DNA of 64,000 bases from Janthinobacterium sp. 67 (GTDB taxonomy: Bacteria; Pseudomonadota; Gammaproteobacteria; Burkholderiales; Burkholderiaceae_D): NCBI RefSeq assembly GCF_002797895.1, contig NZ_PGES01000001.1, positions 5,332,001 through 5,396,000 of the forward strand, written 5' to 3'. Both the position numbers and the translations under genes were made by a program. Shown piece by piece: positions 45,423 through 55,458 of the stretch. The notes beneath the pieces were generated by a model that was given only the letters and a program-made list of their open reading frames with translations, was not told the DNA's origin and searched no databases. The number at the start of each line of letters is the position of its first letter. The stretch's first letter is position 1.

Positions 45423-46244
45423 ATGCGGCGTCACACGACATCCGATGTTCCATTGCATTACCTCGACCTGGGTCTCGGCACTGAGACGGGGCAGGGCGAG
45501 CCCGCGCAGTCAGAGCCCGTTTTCTTGCTGCACGGCCTCGGTTCCTGCGCCGAAGACTGGCGCCCGCAAATCGACGCTCTCGGCTGCAGCTATCGCCTGA
45601 TCGTGCCCGACCTGCGCGGCCATGGCGCCAGTCCCACGCCCAACGGCGACTGGCAGATCGGCGACTTCGCCAATGACCTTTTCAACTTGATGGACCAGCT
45701 CGACGTGCCGCGCGCGCACATCGTCGGCTTTTCCCTGGGCGGCATGGTGGGCCTGGAAATGGCCAACCGCGCCCCCGGACGAGTGGCCAGTTTGTGCCTG
45801 ATCAATTCCCAACCGTTCCAGGGCAGCAAACCGGTCGCGCTGCTGTTCGCGTACTGGCTGCGCCGCACGGTGATCGCCACTTTCGGCCTGAAAACCATGG
45901 GCAAGATCATCGGCAAGAAACTGTTTCCCGATGCTGCCCAGCAAGCGCTCGCCGAACGCTTCGCCACGCAAATGGCGGGCATGGACAAGCGCGCCTACCT
46001 GGCCGCGCTGGACGCCATTTTCCACTGGGATATCGACATTCATTTCCAGGCCCTGGCCATGCCCGTCTTCATCATGGCGGCGGACCAGGATTACACGCCC
46101 GTCGCCAGCAAGCGGGTCTTTGCCGCACAGTTTCAGCATTGCGAGATCGAGATCATCGCGAACTCGCGCCACGCCACGCCCCTGGACCAGGCGCAGCGTG
46201 TGAATACCTTGTTGCAGTCCTTCCTCACTATAAATTCAAAATAA
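45423..46244 (+). CDS. Alpha/beta-fold hydrolase
   Basis: A 273-residue hydrolase. The oxyanion stretch FLLHGLGSCAEDWRPQ, DLRGHGAS and the nucleophile elbow VGFSLGGMVG (Ser) are clear. The acid is probably in MAADQDYTP and the His in NSRHATPLD. No signal peptide. Possible esterase or lactonase; substrate unknown. AAGGAG lies before the ATG. It is controlled by its own promoter after the TetR gene. Confidence 0.9.
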   Translation: MRRHTTSDVPLHYLDLGLGTETGQGEPAQSEPVFLLHGLGSCAEDWRPQIDALGCSYRLIVPDLRGHGASPTPNGDWQIGDFANDLFNLMDQLDVPRAHIVGFSLGGMVGLEMANRAPGRVASLCLINSQPFQGSKPVALLFAYWLRRTVIATFGLKTMGKIIGKKLFPDAAQQALAERFATQMAGMDKRAYLAALDAIFHWDIDIHFQALAMPVFIMAADQDYTPVASKRVFAAQFQHCEIEIIANSRHATPLDQAQRVNTLLQSFLTINSK

Positions 46245-46392
46245 ACAGGCCACTCGCCGCACGGGCCGAGGGCCGGGAAACAGTCATCGCAGGGCAGGTG
46301 CTCGCATTGCGCGCGCGGGTACCGTTACGTCTTGCGATCCTGGCATCCGGCCGTCTTCCCTGGCGGTAAGCAAGCCTGACATTGGAGACGCT

Positions 46393-48597
46393 ATGAAACT
46401 TGCTTTGAAATTGATGCCCGCCGCCCTCGCCGTTGCCGGCGCGTTTGCTACCCAGGCACATGCGCAGGATGGCAGCCCGGCCACCGCCGCCACAGCCCAG
46501 GAAGCCAGCGATGCGAAAGAACGCATGGAAACCGTGACGGTCTCCGCCCGCCGCCGCGAAGAACGCCTGCAGGACGTGCCGCTGGCCGTCACGGCGTTTT
46601 CCGCCAAGGCCCTGGAACGGGCGAATATCCAGAACCTGGCCGACTTGCAGGAGCGGGTGCCGAACCTGACCGTGTACGCGTCGCGCGGCACGAATACCAC
46701 CTTGACGGCTTTCATTCGCGGCGTGGGCCAGGCCGATCCCGTCTGGGGCGTGGACCCGGGCGTGGGCATTTATTTCGACGACGTCTACATGGCCCGGCCG
46801 CAAGGCGCGCTGCTCGACGTGTTCGACGTGCAGCGCATCGAAGTGCTGCGCGGCCCGCAAGGGACCCTGTACGGCAAGAACACCATCGGCGGCGCCATCA
46901 AGTACATCTCGCGCCCCTTGGCGAAGGAAAATGGCGCGTCGGCGGAAGTGGGTATCGGTAACTATAACCAGCGCAATTTCAAGGCCGCCTTCAATCTGGC
47001 CAACGAGAGCGGCACCTGGCGCGCGCGCCTGGCGGCCGCCAAGCTGGACCGCGACGGTTTCGGCCGCAACACCTTCAATGGCGAGCAGGTCAGCGACCAG
47101 GACAGCACGGCCGCGCGCCTGTCCGTCGGTTACTTTCCGCAGGATATCCCTTTGACGGTCGTGCTGAGCCTGGACGCCACCGATGACAAGTCCGGCGTGC
47201 GCGGTTTCCAGCGCATGGGCGTGAGCGCTTTCGACCCGCTCAAGCGGCCGGCCAGCACGGATGCGTACGATATCCAGAGCGGCATGCCGGGCCATAACTT
47301 CACGCACAACCGGGGCGGCTCGCTGGTGGCCAACTACACGCTCTCGAACGACTGGTCCGTGAAAGTGATCGGCGCCAAGCGGCGCAGCACGTCCGAGCAA
47401 ACCATCGACTTCGACGGCTTGCCGCAGCCGATTGCCGACGTGTTCGGCGACTCGCGCGACGAGCAGAAGAGTCTGGAATTGCAGGCCTCGTACAGCGGCG
47501 ACTACGGCGCCGGCGTGATCGGCCTGTACCGCTTCGAAGGCACGGCCGGCGGCGGCATCTACAATAATTTCCTGGGACGCCAGTTCACGGCCGCCGTCAG
47601 CACGGTGGAGACGGACAGCACGGCGCTGTACACGGACTGGACCTGGCCGCTGGGCAAGGTGTGGAGCATCAATGCAGGCTTGCGCCACACGCGCGAGGAA
47701 AAGCGCGCCGTCGTGCTCAACCGCGCCTTTGCCGACGTGGGTTTTACGCGGCCCATCCAGACGGCGGCCGACTTCGACAAGTCGCTATCCGTCAGCAATA
47801 CCTCGCCGAAACTGTCGGTGCGCTACGAAGCGTCGAAGACGACGAATTTCTACGGCAACCTGTCGCGCGGTTTCAAGTCGGGCGGCTACAACGTGCGCGC
47901 CAACAACCTGGTGGTGCCCGATTCCGCGCGGCCGTACAAGGATGAAAAACTCGATGCGCTGGAAATGGGCATGAAGTACGCGGCACCGGACGATACGTTC
48001 GACGCCAACGTGGCCCTGTTCTACAACCGCTACAAGGATATCCAGTTGTCCGTGTTTACCAGCTATGTGCAGCCGGGCGGCGTGCCGGGCTTCTATGGCG
48101 ACTTCACGAACGCGGGCAAGGCGACCGTGAAAGGCGCCGAGTTCGAATTCTCGTGGCGGCCCAACCGCCAGTGGGAAGTCAACGGCTTTCTCGCCCTGCT
48201 GAACGCCAACTATGACGAGTACATGAGCGGCGGCAAGAACATCGCGGACACGCAAAAGTTCAGCAATACGCCAGCCCGGCAAGTGGGCTTGAATCTGACG
48301 CGCACGGACCGCGACGTCTTCGGCGGCGCCTTGCGCAGCATGGTCGGCTATGGCTACCGCAGCAAGGTGTATCCGACCACAGACTTGAGCGAAACCCTGG
48401 CGCAGGGCGGCTACAGCATCTGGACGGCTGGCGTCGTGTGGGAAGCGCCGAAGAACTGGACCTTCAGCCTGCACGGCAGCAACCTGGGCAACAAACGCTA
48501 TCGCACGGATGGCTACAACATTCCCGCCGTGTTCATCCTCGACGGTTTCTACGGTCCGCCGCGCCAGATCATCGCCAAGGTTGGCTATAAATTTTAA
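46393..48597 (+). CDS. TonB-dependent receptor
   Basis: A 734-residue outer-membrane receptor. Signal peptide about 1-25, a TonB-box-like METVTVSARRREERLQDVPL, a plug with FIRGVGQADPVWGVDPGVGI and VEVLRGPQGTLYGKNTIGGA (in part), then a beta-barrel ending QIIAKVGYKF. It resembles the uncharacterised receptors of carbohydrate or aromatic substrates found in oligotrophic bacteria. No Fur box was seen upstream. The substrate cannot be told. Confidence 0.92.
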   Translation: MKLALKLMPAALAVAGAFATQAHAQDGSPATAATAQEASDAKERMETVTVSARRREERLQDVPLAVTAFSAKALERANIQNLADLQERVPNLTVYASRGTNTTLTAFIRGVGQADPVWGVDPGVGIYFDDVYMARPQGALLDVFDVQRIEVLRGPQGTLYGKNTIGGAIKYISRPLAKENGASAEVGIGNYNQRNFKAAFNLANESGTWRARLAAAKLDRDGFGRNTFNGEQVSDQDSTAARLSVGYFPQDIPLTVVLSLDATDDKSGVRGFQRMGVSAFDPLKRPASTDAYDIQSGMPGHNFTHNRGGSLVANYTLSNDWSVKVIGAKRRSTSEQTIDFDGLPQPIADVFGDSRDEQKSLELQASYSGDYGAGVIGLYRFEGTAGGGIYNNFLGRQFTAAVSTVETDSTALYTDWTWPLGKVWSINAGLRHTREEKRAVVLNRAFADVGFTRPIQTAADFDKSLSVSNTSPKLSVRYEASKTTNFYGNLSRGFKSGGYNVRANNLVVPDSARPYKDEKLDALEMGMKYAAPDDTFDANVALFYNRYKDIQLSVFTSYVQPGGVPGFYGDFTNAGKATVKGAEFEFSWRPNRQWEVNGFLALLNANYDEYMSGGKNIADTQKFSNTPARQVGLNLTRTDRDVFGGALRSMVGYGYRSKVYPTTDLSETLAQGGYSIWTAGVVWEAPKNWTFSLHGSNLGNKRYRTDGYNIPAVFILDGFYGPPRQIIAKVGYKF

Positions 48598-48611
48598 AGT
48601 TCTTCACTGCC

Positions 48612-48638
48612 GGGGCCGGACCCGTCGGGTCGGGCCTC
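48612..48638. repeat. Degenerate copy of the palindromic repeat
   Basis: A 27-base segment starting GGGGCCGGACCCGTCGGGTC with 21 of 27 bases equal to the copy at 25109. It lies just after the TonB receptor gene. Confidence 0.55.
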
Positions 48639-48652
48639 GCCGGTCGGAAGTG

Positions 48653-48676
48653 CCGGCTTGACGGGCGTCAAGCCGG
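48653..48676 (+). other. Perfect hairpin before the esterase gene
   Basis: A 10-bp stem (CCGGCTTGAC with its complement) around a 4-base loop, without T run. Possibly a factor-dependent terminator or a leader structure. Confidence 0.45.
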
Positions 48677-48720
48677 TTGTTGTCGCTGTTTTCGTCGTGA
48701 ATAATAATCAGGAGACTGGC

Positions 48721-49716
48721 ATGGCACATCTGCATCAGCAACTGCGTCACTTCTTATCTGCACTCGTCGCCGCCTGCGGCTTGCTGGCCGCGCTGCCGGC
48801 TGCCGCCGGGCAGTGGGACTTCGGCCTGTACGCGAGCCTGTGGGGTTCGCGTGAATACCAGGTCTGGCTACCGAGCAATTACAATCCGAACACGCCGCTG
48901 CCCGTCGTGCTGATGCTGCACGGCTGCGGTTCCGAGCCCAACAGCATGGCCGCCGTCAGCCGCTACAATCAGCTGGCCGACAGCGAAAACTTCATCGTCG
49001 TCTATCCGCGCCAGAACGCCACGGCCAACCCCATGCGCTGCTGGAATTTCATGTTGCCCTTGAACCAGGAGCGTGGCACGGGCGAGCCGGCCGTACTGAT
49101 GGGCATCTTGAACAAGGTCAAGAACCAGTATGCGGTGCAGGATAGCCGCGTGTATGTGACGGGTATCTCGGCGGGCGGCGCCATGGCGTCCATCATGGCC
49201 GCCTGTTACTCGGACGTGTTCGCTGCCGTGATGGTGCATTCGGGCGGCATGTACAAGGGTGCCATCGGCCTGGTCACGGCCGCCGACTCGCTGTTCAACG
49301 GCAGTTCATTCGATCCGAAAGTACGCGGCAAGGATGCGTGGCGCTGCTCCGGCTCGCCGCGCCGCCTGATGCCGACGATGGTATTCCACGGCACGTCCGA
49401 CATCGTCGTCAATCCCGTCAACGGCGAGCAAACCATCGAGCAATTTCTGCAGACCAGCGACTACGGCGACGATGGCCTCGACAATGACAGCGTGCGCTAC
49501 CGTGCCGACAGCATCGTGCGCCAGACGGTGCCGTACGGCCGCAGCTACTCCATCGACTCGTACCTGCGCAACGGCGCCGTCATCGCGCAAAAGTACACGG
49601 TCGAGGGCATGAACCACGCGTGGAGCGGCGGCCCTCCCGGCTGGCCCTTCAGCGATGAGCTGGGTCCGGACGCCACCGTGATCAGCTGGAATTTCTTCAA
49701 GAATTATCAGCGCTGA
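48721..49716 (+). CDS. Extracellular PHB-depolymerase-family esterase
   Basis: A 331-residue secreted alpha/beta hydrolase. Signal peptide about 1-29 (ending AAAG). LPVVLMLHGCGSEP gives the oxyanion region, VTGISAGGAMASIMA the nucleophile Ser, FHGTSDIVVNP the Asp and GMNHAWSGG the His. This is the dPHB-type esterase family, which includes short-chain PHA depolymerases and feruloyl esterases; the substrate is not decided. AGGAGA precedes the ATG. Confidence 0.88.
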   Translation: MAHLHQQLRHFLSALVAACGLLAALPAAAGQWDFGLYASLWGSREYQVWLPSNYNPNTPLPVVLMLHGCGSEPNSMAAVSRYNQLADSENFIVVYPRQNATANPMRCWNFMLPLNQERGTGEPAVLMGILNKVKNQYAVQDSRVYVTGISAGGAMASIMAACYSDVFAAVMVHSGGMYKGAIGLVTAADSLFNGSSFDPKVRGKDAWRCSGSPRRLMPTMVFHGTSDIVVNPVNGEQTIEQFLQTSDYGDDGLDNDSVRYRADSIVRQTVPYGRSYSIDSYLRNGAVIAQKYTVEGMNHAWSGGPPGWPFSDELGPDATVISWNFFKNYQR

Positions 49717-49929
49717 TGGCGTGAGAAACTTGCAGCTTGGACCATGGGGCGCAGCGATTGCGCCCCATTGTGCTGCTCAAGGCCCGTGCTGCTGGCCAAG
49801 CGGAAAAGGTTGATGGAAGTATTGGGTATCTTGGCGGATTCTTACTAAATATCAAGTATTTCCCTGTCATCCCATGGCATTGTCGGTTCTCCAGCTTGAC
49901 TAGAGGCAAGTGTGAACGAGGAGAACGCC

Positions 49930-52725
49930 ATGGACGGTGACGAGTTGATATCGGGTGCCCAGCGTCCCTTGCGCCTGCGCCTGGGTGTTTCGCCCAAGGT
50001 GCCCGCAGATGTGTTGATACCGCAGCGCATTGCCGGCAGAGAGGCGATATGTGGCGGCCTCGAATACCGCGTGCTGTGTGTCTCGACACATGCCGACTTG
50101 CCGCTCAGTAGTTTGATTGCCTTGCCCGTCGCTATCGATATCGTCACTGACCAGGGGCAGCTGCGCAGTATCTGCGGCCTTGTCACGCAAGCGAGCGCCG
50201 GCGACAGCGACGGCGCGCTGGCCAGCTACCAGCTGGTGCTGACGGATGCCTTCGCCATCATGGAAAAGCGCTGCAATACGCGCGTCTTCCGGCGTCTGAC
50301 GGATATCGAGATCGTCCAGACTTTGCTCGACGAATGGATACGCAACAATACCGTGCTGGCGCATGCGTTTCAGTATGTGTTTGCCGATTTCTTCGAAGCG
50401 CAGACATATCCGCAGCGCGAGTTTGTCATGCAGCACAATGAGTCGGATGCGGCCTTTGTGCGGCGCCTGCTCAAACGCAGCGGCGTCGCCTGGTTTTTCC
50501 GTGCGGAGGGCAATACGGATGCACATGCCGAGCCGGCGCATACCTTGGTGTTGTTCAACCATGCCGACGGCTTGCGAAAAAACATGGCGGACACCGTGCG
50601 CTATCACGCGGACCGGGCAACGGAAGAACGCGACACGCTCACCTCGTGGAGCGAAGTGCGCAAGCTACAGTCGGGCAAGGTAACGCGCCATAGCTGGAAT
50701 GAAGAACACCCGCGTGCGCGGCCGTTCATGGCCGCCGATGCCTTGGGACGGGGGCAGCAGGGCATGCATGGCAATGCCATTGCCGCCACGCTTGATGATT
50801 ACCGCGTGCTGCCACCGCGCGCGGGCGTGGACCATGAGGCGTTGTGCCAGCTGGGCATGCTGGCCATGCAGCAACACGATTACGAGAGTCATTGCTTTCA
50901 TGCCGAAGGCAGCGTACGCGACCTGTGCCCGGGCGAATATTTTACTCTGGCCGAGCACCCCGACATTGACACCTTGCCAGCGGTAGAGCGCGATTTTGTC
51001 ATCACGTCGCTGCGGGTGGCGGCGCAAAATAACTTGCCCAGGGAGCTCGCCGCCAGAGTGGCACGCTTGTTCGCGCGCAACCGTTGGCTGGACGATGAGG
51101 GCGTGCTGCAGCAGCGCGATCTGGCGGCCGAAGTGGACGGTGGCGCCCTGCGCATGCATATTGAACTGACTGCCGTGCGGCGCGGCGTGCCCATCGTTCC
51201 GGCCTACGACACACGCATCGACCTGCCGCCAGTTCCCATGCAAAGCGCCGTGGTGGTGGGGCCGGCCAATGAGGAAGTCCATTGCGATGCGATGGGCCGT
51301 GTCAAGGTGCGCTTCCCCGCTACGCGCAAGGTCGACCACGAGCATGCCGGCGGCACGGGCACTTCCGACACGGACGCCGATTCGGCCTGGGTAAGAGTCG
51401 CGTCGAGCTGGGCGGGAAGCGGAGCCGGCAGCATGCTGCAATGCGGCTATCTGGGTTTGCCCCGCGTGGGCAGCGAAGTCTTGCTGGCCTTTCTCGGTGG
51501 CGACCCGGACCGACCCATCATCGTGGGACAGTTGTACAACCACAGCGCCCAGCCGGTTGCCTTGAGCAAGGCGGGGGACCTGCCCGGCAACCGTTATTTG
51601 TCCGGCATCAAGAGCCGCGAGATCAAGGGCACGCGTGGCAATCAGCTGCGCTTTGATGATGTCCATGGGCAAATCAATGCCCAGCTTGCCAGCGATCATG
51701 GTTCCACCCAGCTCAACCTGGGCTGGCTGACGCAGGACCGGCGCAACGGCCAGAGCGACGCGCGCGGCGAGGGTGCCGAAATGCGCACCGACGAGCAGTT
51801 GGCGATGCGGGCGGGCAAGGGCATGCTGATCTCGGCCTGGAAGCGCCTGAATGGCGATGGTAGCCACATGGCGCGCAGCGAATATCTGGGCCTGATGGAA
51901 AACTGCCTGGAACTGTTTCGTTCGCTGGGCAGCTATGCCGCGACGCATCAGGCACTGGAGCAGGAAGAGCAGGCGCAGCAGGAATTGCAGCACAGCTTGA
52001 AAGGCTGGGAAGGCGGCAGCAATACGGAACCCCATGCCGAACTGGGCGGTGCGCCGGTGATCGCCGTCACGGCGCCTGCCGGCATCAGCTTTGCCAGCTC
52101 TAAAGCCATTGTCAGCTATGCCGTCAGCAATATTGATATGGTGGCGCAGCAGCACCTGCAAGCGGTGGCAGGCCAACGCTACAGCGTGAACGCGGGCAAG
52201 GGGATCTCGCTGTTTTCCCACGCGGACGGCATCCGAGCCATCGCGCACCATGGCAAGTTCCTGCTGCAAAGCCAGCATGACGACATGGAACTCAATGCAG
52301 GGAAAAACCTGAAGCTGACGGCCAGCGACGGCAAGCTGACGGGTATGGCTGACGAAATCGTACTTATCTCCAAGCACGGCGCTTTTATCCGCATCGCCGA
52401 TGGCATTACCTTTGGCAGCAAGTCGCCGCTGAACTTTAATGCGCCCAACTTCGTCTTCAATGACCCGCAAAGCATGGAGGTGCAATTGCCAAGTTTTGCC
52501 GAGGGCAAGGCCGATCAGCAGTTTATCTTTCAATATGAGGGCGATGAGCATCCCGCCGATGGCGTGCCGCCAGCACCTCAACTGGCGCCGCAGGCGCACT
52601 TTGCCGTGAAGCTGGGCGATGGCTCGTCCGCCGGTGGACGCAGCGATGGAGGCGGCAAGACGGACGTGCTGGAGCGTGCAGCGATGCACCTGGCCGCCAT
52701 CGAAGTGTTCAACAACAAGGATTGA
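49930..52725 (+). CDS. vgrG: Type VI secretion spike protein VgrG
   Basis: A 931-residue spike. The N-terminal gp27-like part (about 1-370) has EYRVLCVSTHADLPLSSLIA and AYPQREF-type FEAQTYPQREFVMQHNESD. The gp5 OB-fold (about 410-560) includes DAMGRVKVRFPATRK, WVRVASSWAGSGAG and EVLLAFLGGDPDRPIIVG. A DUF2345 extension (about 690-850) follows, with AGKNLKLTASDGKL. The ATG at 49930 with GAGGAG upstream is preferred over a GTG 18 bases earlier. It heads a cluster with effector, adaptor and PAAR genes. Confidence 0.95.
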   Translation: MDGDELISGAQRPLRLRLGVSPKVPADVLIPQRIAGREAICGGLEYRVLCVSTHADLPLSSLIALPVAIDIVTDQGQLRSICGLVTQASAGDSDGALASYQLVLTDAFAIMEKRCNTRVFRRLTDIEIVQTLLDEWIRNNTVLAHAFQYVFADFFEAQTYPQREFVMQHNESDAAFVRRLLKRSGVAWFFRAEGNTDAHAEPAHTLVLFNHADGLRKNMADTVRYHADRATEERDTLTSWSEVRKLQSGKVTRHSWNEEHPRARPFMAADALGRGQQGMHGNAIAATLDDYRVLPPRAGVDHEALCQLGMLAMQQHDYESHCFHAEGSVRDLCPGEYFTLAEHPDIDTLPAVERDFVITSLRVAAQNNLPRELAARVARLFARNRWLDDEGVLQQRDLAAEVDGGALRMHIELTAVRRGVPIVPAYDTRIDLPPVPMQSAVVVGPANEEVHCDAMGRVKVRFPATRKVDHEHAGGTGTSDTDADSAWVRVASSWAGSGAGSMLQCGYLGLPRVGSEVLLAFLGGDPDRPIIVGQLYNHSAQPVALSKAGDLPGNRYLSGIKSREIKGTRGNQLRFDDVHGQINAQLASDHGSTQLNLGWLTQDRRNGQSDARGEGAEMRTDEQLAMRAGKGMLISAWKRLNGDGSHMARSEYLGLMENCLELFRSLGSYAATHQALEQEEQAQQELQHSLKGWEGGSNTEPHAELGGAPVIAVTAPAGISFASSKAIVSYAVSNIDMVAQQHLQAVAGQRYSVNAGKGISLFSHADGIRAIAHHGKFLLQSQHDDMELNAGKNLKLTASDGKLTGMADEIVLISKHGAFIRIADGITFGSKSPLNFNAPNFVFNDPQSMEVQLPSFAEGKADQQFIFQYEGDEHPADGVPPAPQLAPQAHFAVKLGDGSSAGGRSDGGGKTDVLERAAMHLAAIEVFNNKD

Positions 52726-52743
52726 TGACGCCAGGAGAGTGCG

Positions 52744-53393
52744 ATGGGCAGCTATCCGAAAATACCGTACGTCGTGGGCGAGGACGTGGCGATCCTGCAT
52801 TGCGAGCGCAGCGTGTGCAAGAAGGTAAAAATACGCCGCAGCCTGCCGGGCAATATCATCGTCATCCATGGCGTCAATGACGTGGGCGTCAGCTACAAGG
52901 CGGTGGAAGATGGCCTGTGTACCGGCCTGGCCGCCAGGCTGGGACGACCATTTACGCCGGCCACCTACCGCATGCCCGTGGCGGCGGACAAGGACAAGCT
53001 GGAAGACGATCCAGACGCCGTCTTCTTCAAGCGCACGATCACCAAGGATACCAACAGCCCCGTGATTCCTTTTTACTGGGGCTACCGTGAAGTGAAGGAC
53101 AAAATCGACATCGTCAATGGGCAGTTTGTTGACCGCTACAGTAACCGCCTGGACAAGGATTTATCCAAGGAAGGCGGGCCGTTTGGCAACGCCACCAGCA
53201 GCTTGCCCGACATGTGGCGTCCGGGTATCTAACCGCGTATGACGTGGCGATTGGTAGCGGCAAGGCTAGTTCGGATCCGCAGTTTTATGCGTATTTGTGT
53301 GCGGTGGCGGATTGGCGGGTGAAGGACTTGAAGAGCAACGAAAAAGGGCGCAATGGAATACTGATAATAGTGACCGAAAAAAAAGAAAAATAA
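52744..53393 (+). pseudogene. Internally deleted Tle3-type lipase effector gene
   Basis: The first 162 codons (MGSYPKIPYVVGEDVAILHC ... GNIIVIHGVNDVGVSYKAVE) match the N-terminus of Tle3-type type VI phospholipase effectors and stop after LPDMWRPGI. Immediately downstream, in another frame, YDVAIGSGKASSDPQFYAYL then CAVADWRVKDLK gives a plausible effector C-terminus ending at 53393. Intact family members are several times longer, so the catalytic centre has been lost in an internal deletion. It lies 18 bases after vgrG and before the adaptor gene. Confidence 0.75.
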
Positions 53394-53477
53394 ATGGATT
53401 GTCGTAGCCCCACTGGTAAGAACTTGCTTGGACCGATTATTGTTTCTCCAAAATTGCAGGAAAAAAAGGTGATAGCC

Positions 53478-55094
53478 ATGATGACGCTTCGTTGGTTGGG
53501 AATATCGATAGTTGTTGTATTTTTATTCTTTGGGTTGTTATGGCTCAGCGCTTTATCAAAGAGCCAGGCGCGTGAAATTGCCTCACAATTGCAGGAGAAA
53601 CAGCCAAAGAAAGCTGTGGAACCAGGGCAAGAGTATGTATTGGAAGTGATCGGATTGGGTGTGACGCTGGATAAATACCGCCAGGGAAAATTGTGGGAAG
53701 CCTTACAAAAAGGAAGTGCTTACACCAGCATACGTGAACAGGATCCCAAGAAATACCCATGGACGGGAGACGACAAGGACGGGGAAGGCGGCGGCCGGGC
53801 CTATGATGCGCTGGAAAACGGCGTTAATTTTACGCCGCTGTATTGGGGATTACCATCGTTCTATGCAGGTACACCCATTCTCGACCCGGCAGCACAACCT
53901 AGCTTGATTGAGCCGATGGCGGGACTCGTGGCTGGCGCTGGCACGTCTGGCATGGCTTGGCACTTGTTTTCGATTGCTTCCTGGAAGCTGGATGAGCATC
54001 CTGACCAATTGCTGATTGATGTATTTGATTTTTTCGACAAGCATCCCGACGTACCCTACGTCGTTTTGCATTCCGAGGACAGTGTTGGCACGCGGGATGG
54101 CAACCGGAAGCCAGGTACGGCAAGGAAATTGGTAAACGGGTATTTCATTCCGGATATGCCTGATGCCACGGCAGTATTTATCCTGGCGCGCCGCGAACGA
54201 GTAGAACCGTTGCGCCCTTTTGTCTGGGACGACCCGGAGAATAACTTCGTCCAGGAAAAACTGCGGGGGATGTATTACGAGGTCATGCAATCGCTGCCCT
54301 CGCGCGCGAAACAGCAGCGACCTGAAGCCTTCAGCGAACGTCAACCCACCGTCGCCGAATGGCTCGCCGCCGCGGCCGCGTTCGCCCAGCGTCCCGATAT
54401 TCGCGGCGTGGGCTTGCATACCTTCGATAAACTCAATCCCTGGGAAAATCGTCCTCCGCGCGACTGGAAGCCAACGCCGTGGTTTCCCATTCCGTGGAAC
54501 CGGGAACAGATGGAAACCTTCGACCGCCTACCCTCGTTCGGTTTCGTGCATCGGCCCGTATTCGTCAAATTGACGGATGAAGAGGGCAAGCCCGTCACGC
54601 GGCGTGATCAGCGCCAGAAGATATTCAATGCGGGTTGGCAACAGGCGCTGCAGACCTTGCCGGAAGCCGAACGCGGCAAGGGCCCGTCGCGCATCGTGGC
54701 CAGCACAGGCAAGCAGCCCGAGCAGTTGCTGATGCTCGAAGGTATGTTGCATGACTATGCGTCACAGGGCGGTCCGGAAATCGACAGCAGCAAAAGTACG
54801 CAGTTCATCAATACCGATCATCGCCTGGGCAATACCGGCGCGGCCACCTGGTTCATGCAGATGGCCATCGGCGTGATGGGCAGCTATCGCGATGGCGGTG
54901 CCAGTGCCGCGATTAATTTGCGCGACAGCAATGAGGCCAGCATCATCTTTATTACGCCGCCATCGGACGCAACGCGCAAGCAACAGGATGCCGGTGGCGA
55001 CATCTTCCGCAGCCGCGTCACGCCGTCCGTTGATCCGGCCAACTATGCGGCACCGTCGGTGGAAGCGATTCTGGAAAGCCAGGCGGGACAATAA
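53478..55094 (+). CDS. Type VI lipase adaptor, Tla3/DUF2875 type
   Basis: A 538-residue protein with one N-terminal membrane helix or uncleaved signal (about 5-25), then a long globular region rich in aromatic residues. Features such as EVIGLGVTLDKYRQG, NGVNFTPLYWGLPSFYAGTP, and VVLHSEDSVGTRDGN match the DUF2875 family, represented by Pseudomonas Tla3 that loads Tle3 onto VgrG2b. The ATG at 53478 has AGGTGA upstream. Keeping an apparently intact adaptor after loss of its effector is odd. Confidence 0.8.
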   Translation: MMTLRWLGISIVVVFLFFGLLWLSALSKSQAREIASQLQEKQPKKAVEPGQEYVLEVIGLGVTLDKYRQGKLWEALQKGSAYTSIREQDPKKYPWTGDDKDGEGGGRAYDALENGVNFTPLYWGLPSFYAGTPILDPAAQPSLIEPMAGLVAGAGTSGMAWHLFSIASWKLDEHPDQLLIDVFDFFDKHPDVPYVVLHSEDSVGTRDGNRKPGTARKLVNGYFIPDMPDATAVFILARRERVEPLRPFVWDDPENNFVQEKLRGMYYEVMQSLPSRAKQQRPEAFSERQPTVAEWLAAAAAFAQRPDIRGVGLHTFDKLNPWENRPPRDWKPTPWFPIPWNREQMETFDRLPSFGFVHRPVFVKLTDEEGKPVTRRDQRQKIFNAGWQQALQTLPEAERGKGPSRIVASTGKQPEQLLMLEGMLHDYASQGGPEIDSSKSTQFINTDHRLGNTGAATWFMQMAIGVMGSYRDGGASAAINLRDSNEASIIFITPPSDATRKQQDAGGDIFRSRVTPSVDPANYAAPSVEAILESQAGQ

Positions 55095-55106
55095 TTCGGA
55101 GGCAGC

Positions 55107-55373
55107 ATGCGCAAAGTCATCCGTTTGGGCGACGCCACGTCGCATGGCGGCAAGGTGCTCAGTTGTGCCGCCACGCATTTTACGGTCAATGGCATTGCCG
55201 TCGCCTGCGTCGGGGACTTGTGCAGCTGCCCTATCAAGGGACATCAGGGCTGCAAGATCGCCAGCGGCTCGTCCCGGCACAGCATCAACGGCATCGCCAT
55301 CGCCTTCGAAGGCGACACCACCACTTGCGGCGCCAAGTTGCTCGCAGGCGGCGTCAACTTCCGCACGTCCTGA
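55107..55373 (+). CDS. PAAR-domain spike tip protein
   Basis: An 88-residue PAAR protein: RLGDATSHGGKVLSCAATHF, NGIAVACVGDLCSCPIKGHQ and GIAIAFEGDTTTCGAKL are the repeats, with Cys and His residues for the metal site at the tip. No toxin extension. It caps the VgrG spike and lies 12 bases after the adaptor gene. Confidence 0.93.
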   Translation: MRKVIRLGDATSHGGKVLSCAATHFTVNGIAVACVGDLCSCPIKGHQGCKIASGSSRHSINGIAIAFEGDTTTCGAKLLAGGVNFRTS

Positions 55374-55458
55374 CGCGGTACGCTCCAGGTATTTCCTGCT
55401 AACTATATAATCTGCGCTTGGACGATACCCGCCCTTGAACGTCGATTGAAGGAATACC

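Noticed and set aside
53233..53393. Independent small gene between the effector remnant and the adaptor
   Set aside because: The frame has no start codon with a ribosome-binding site and reads like the C-terminal end of the effector in another frame.
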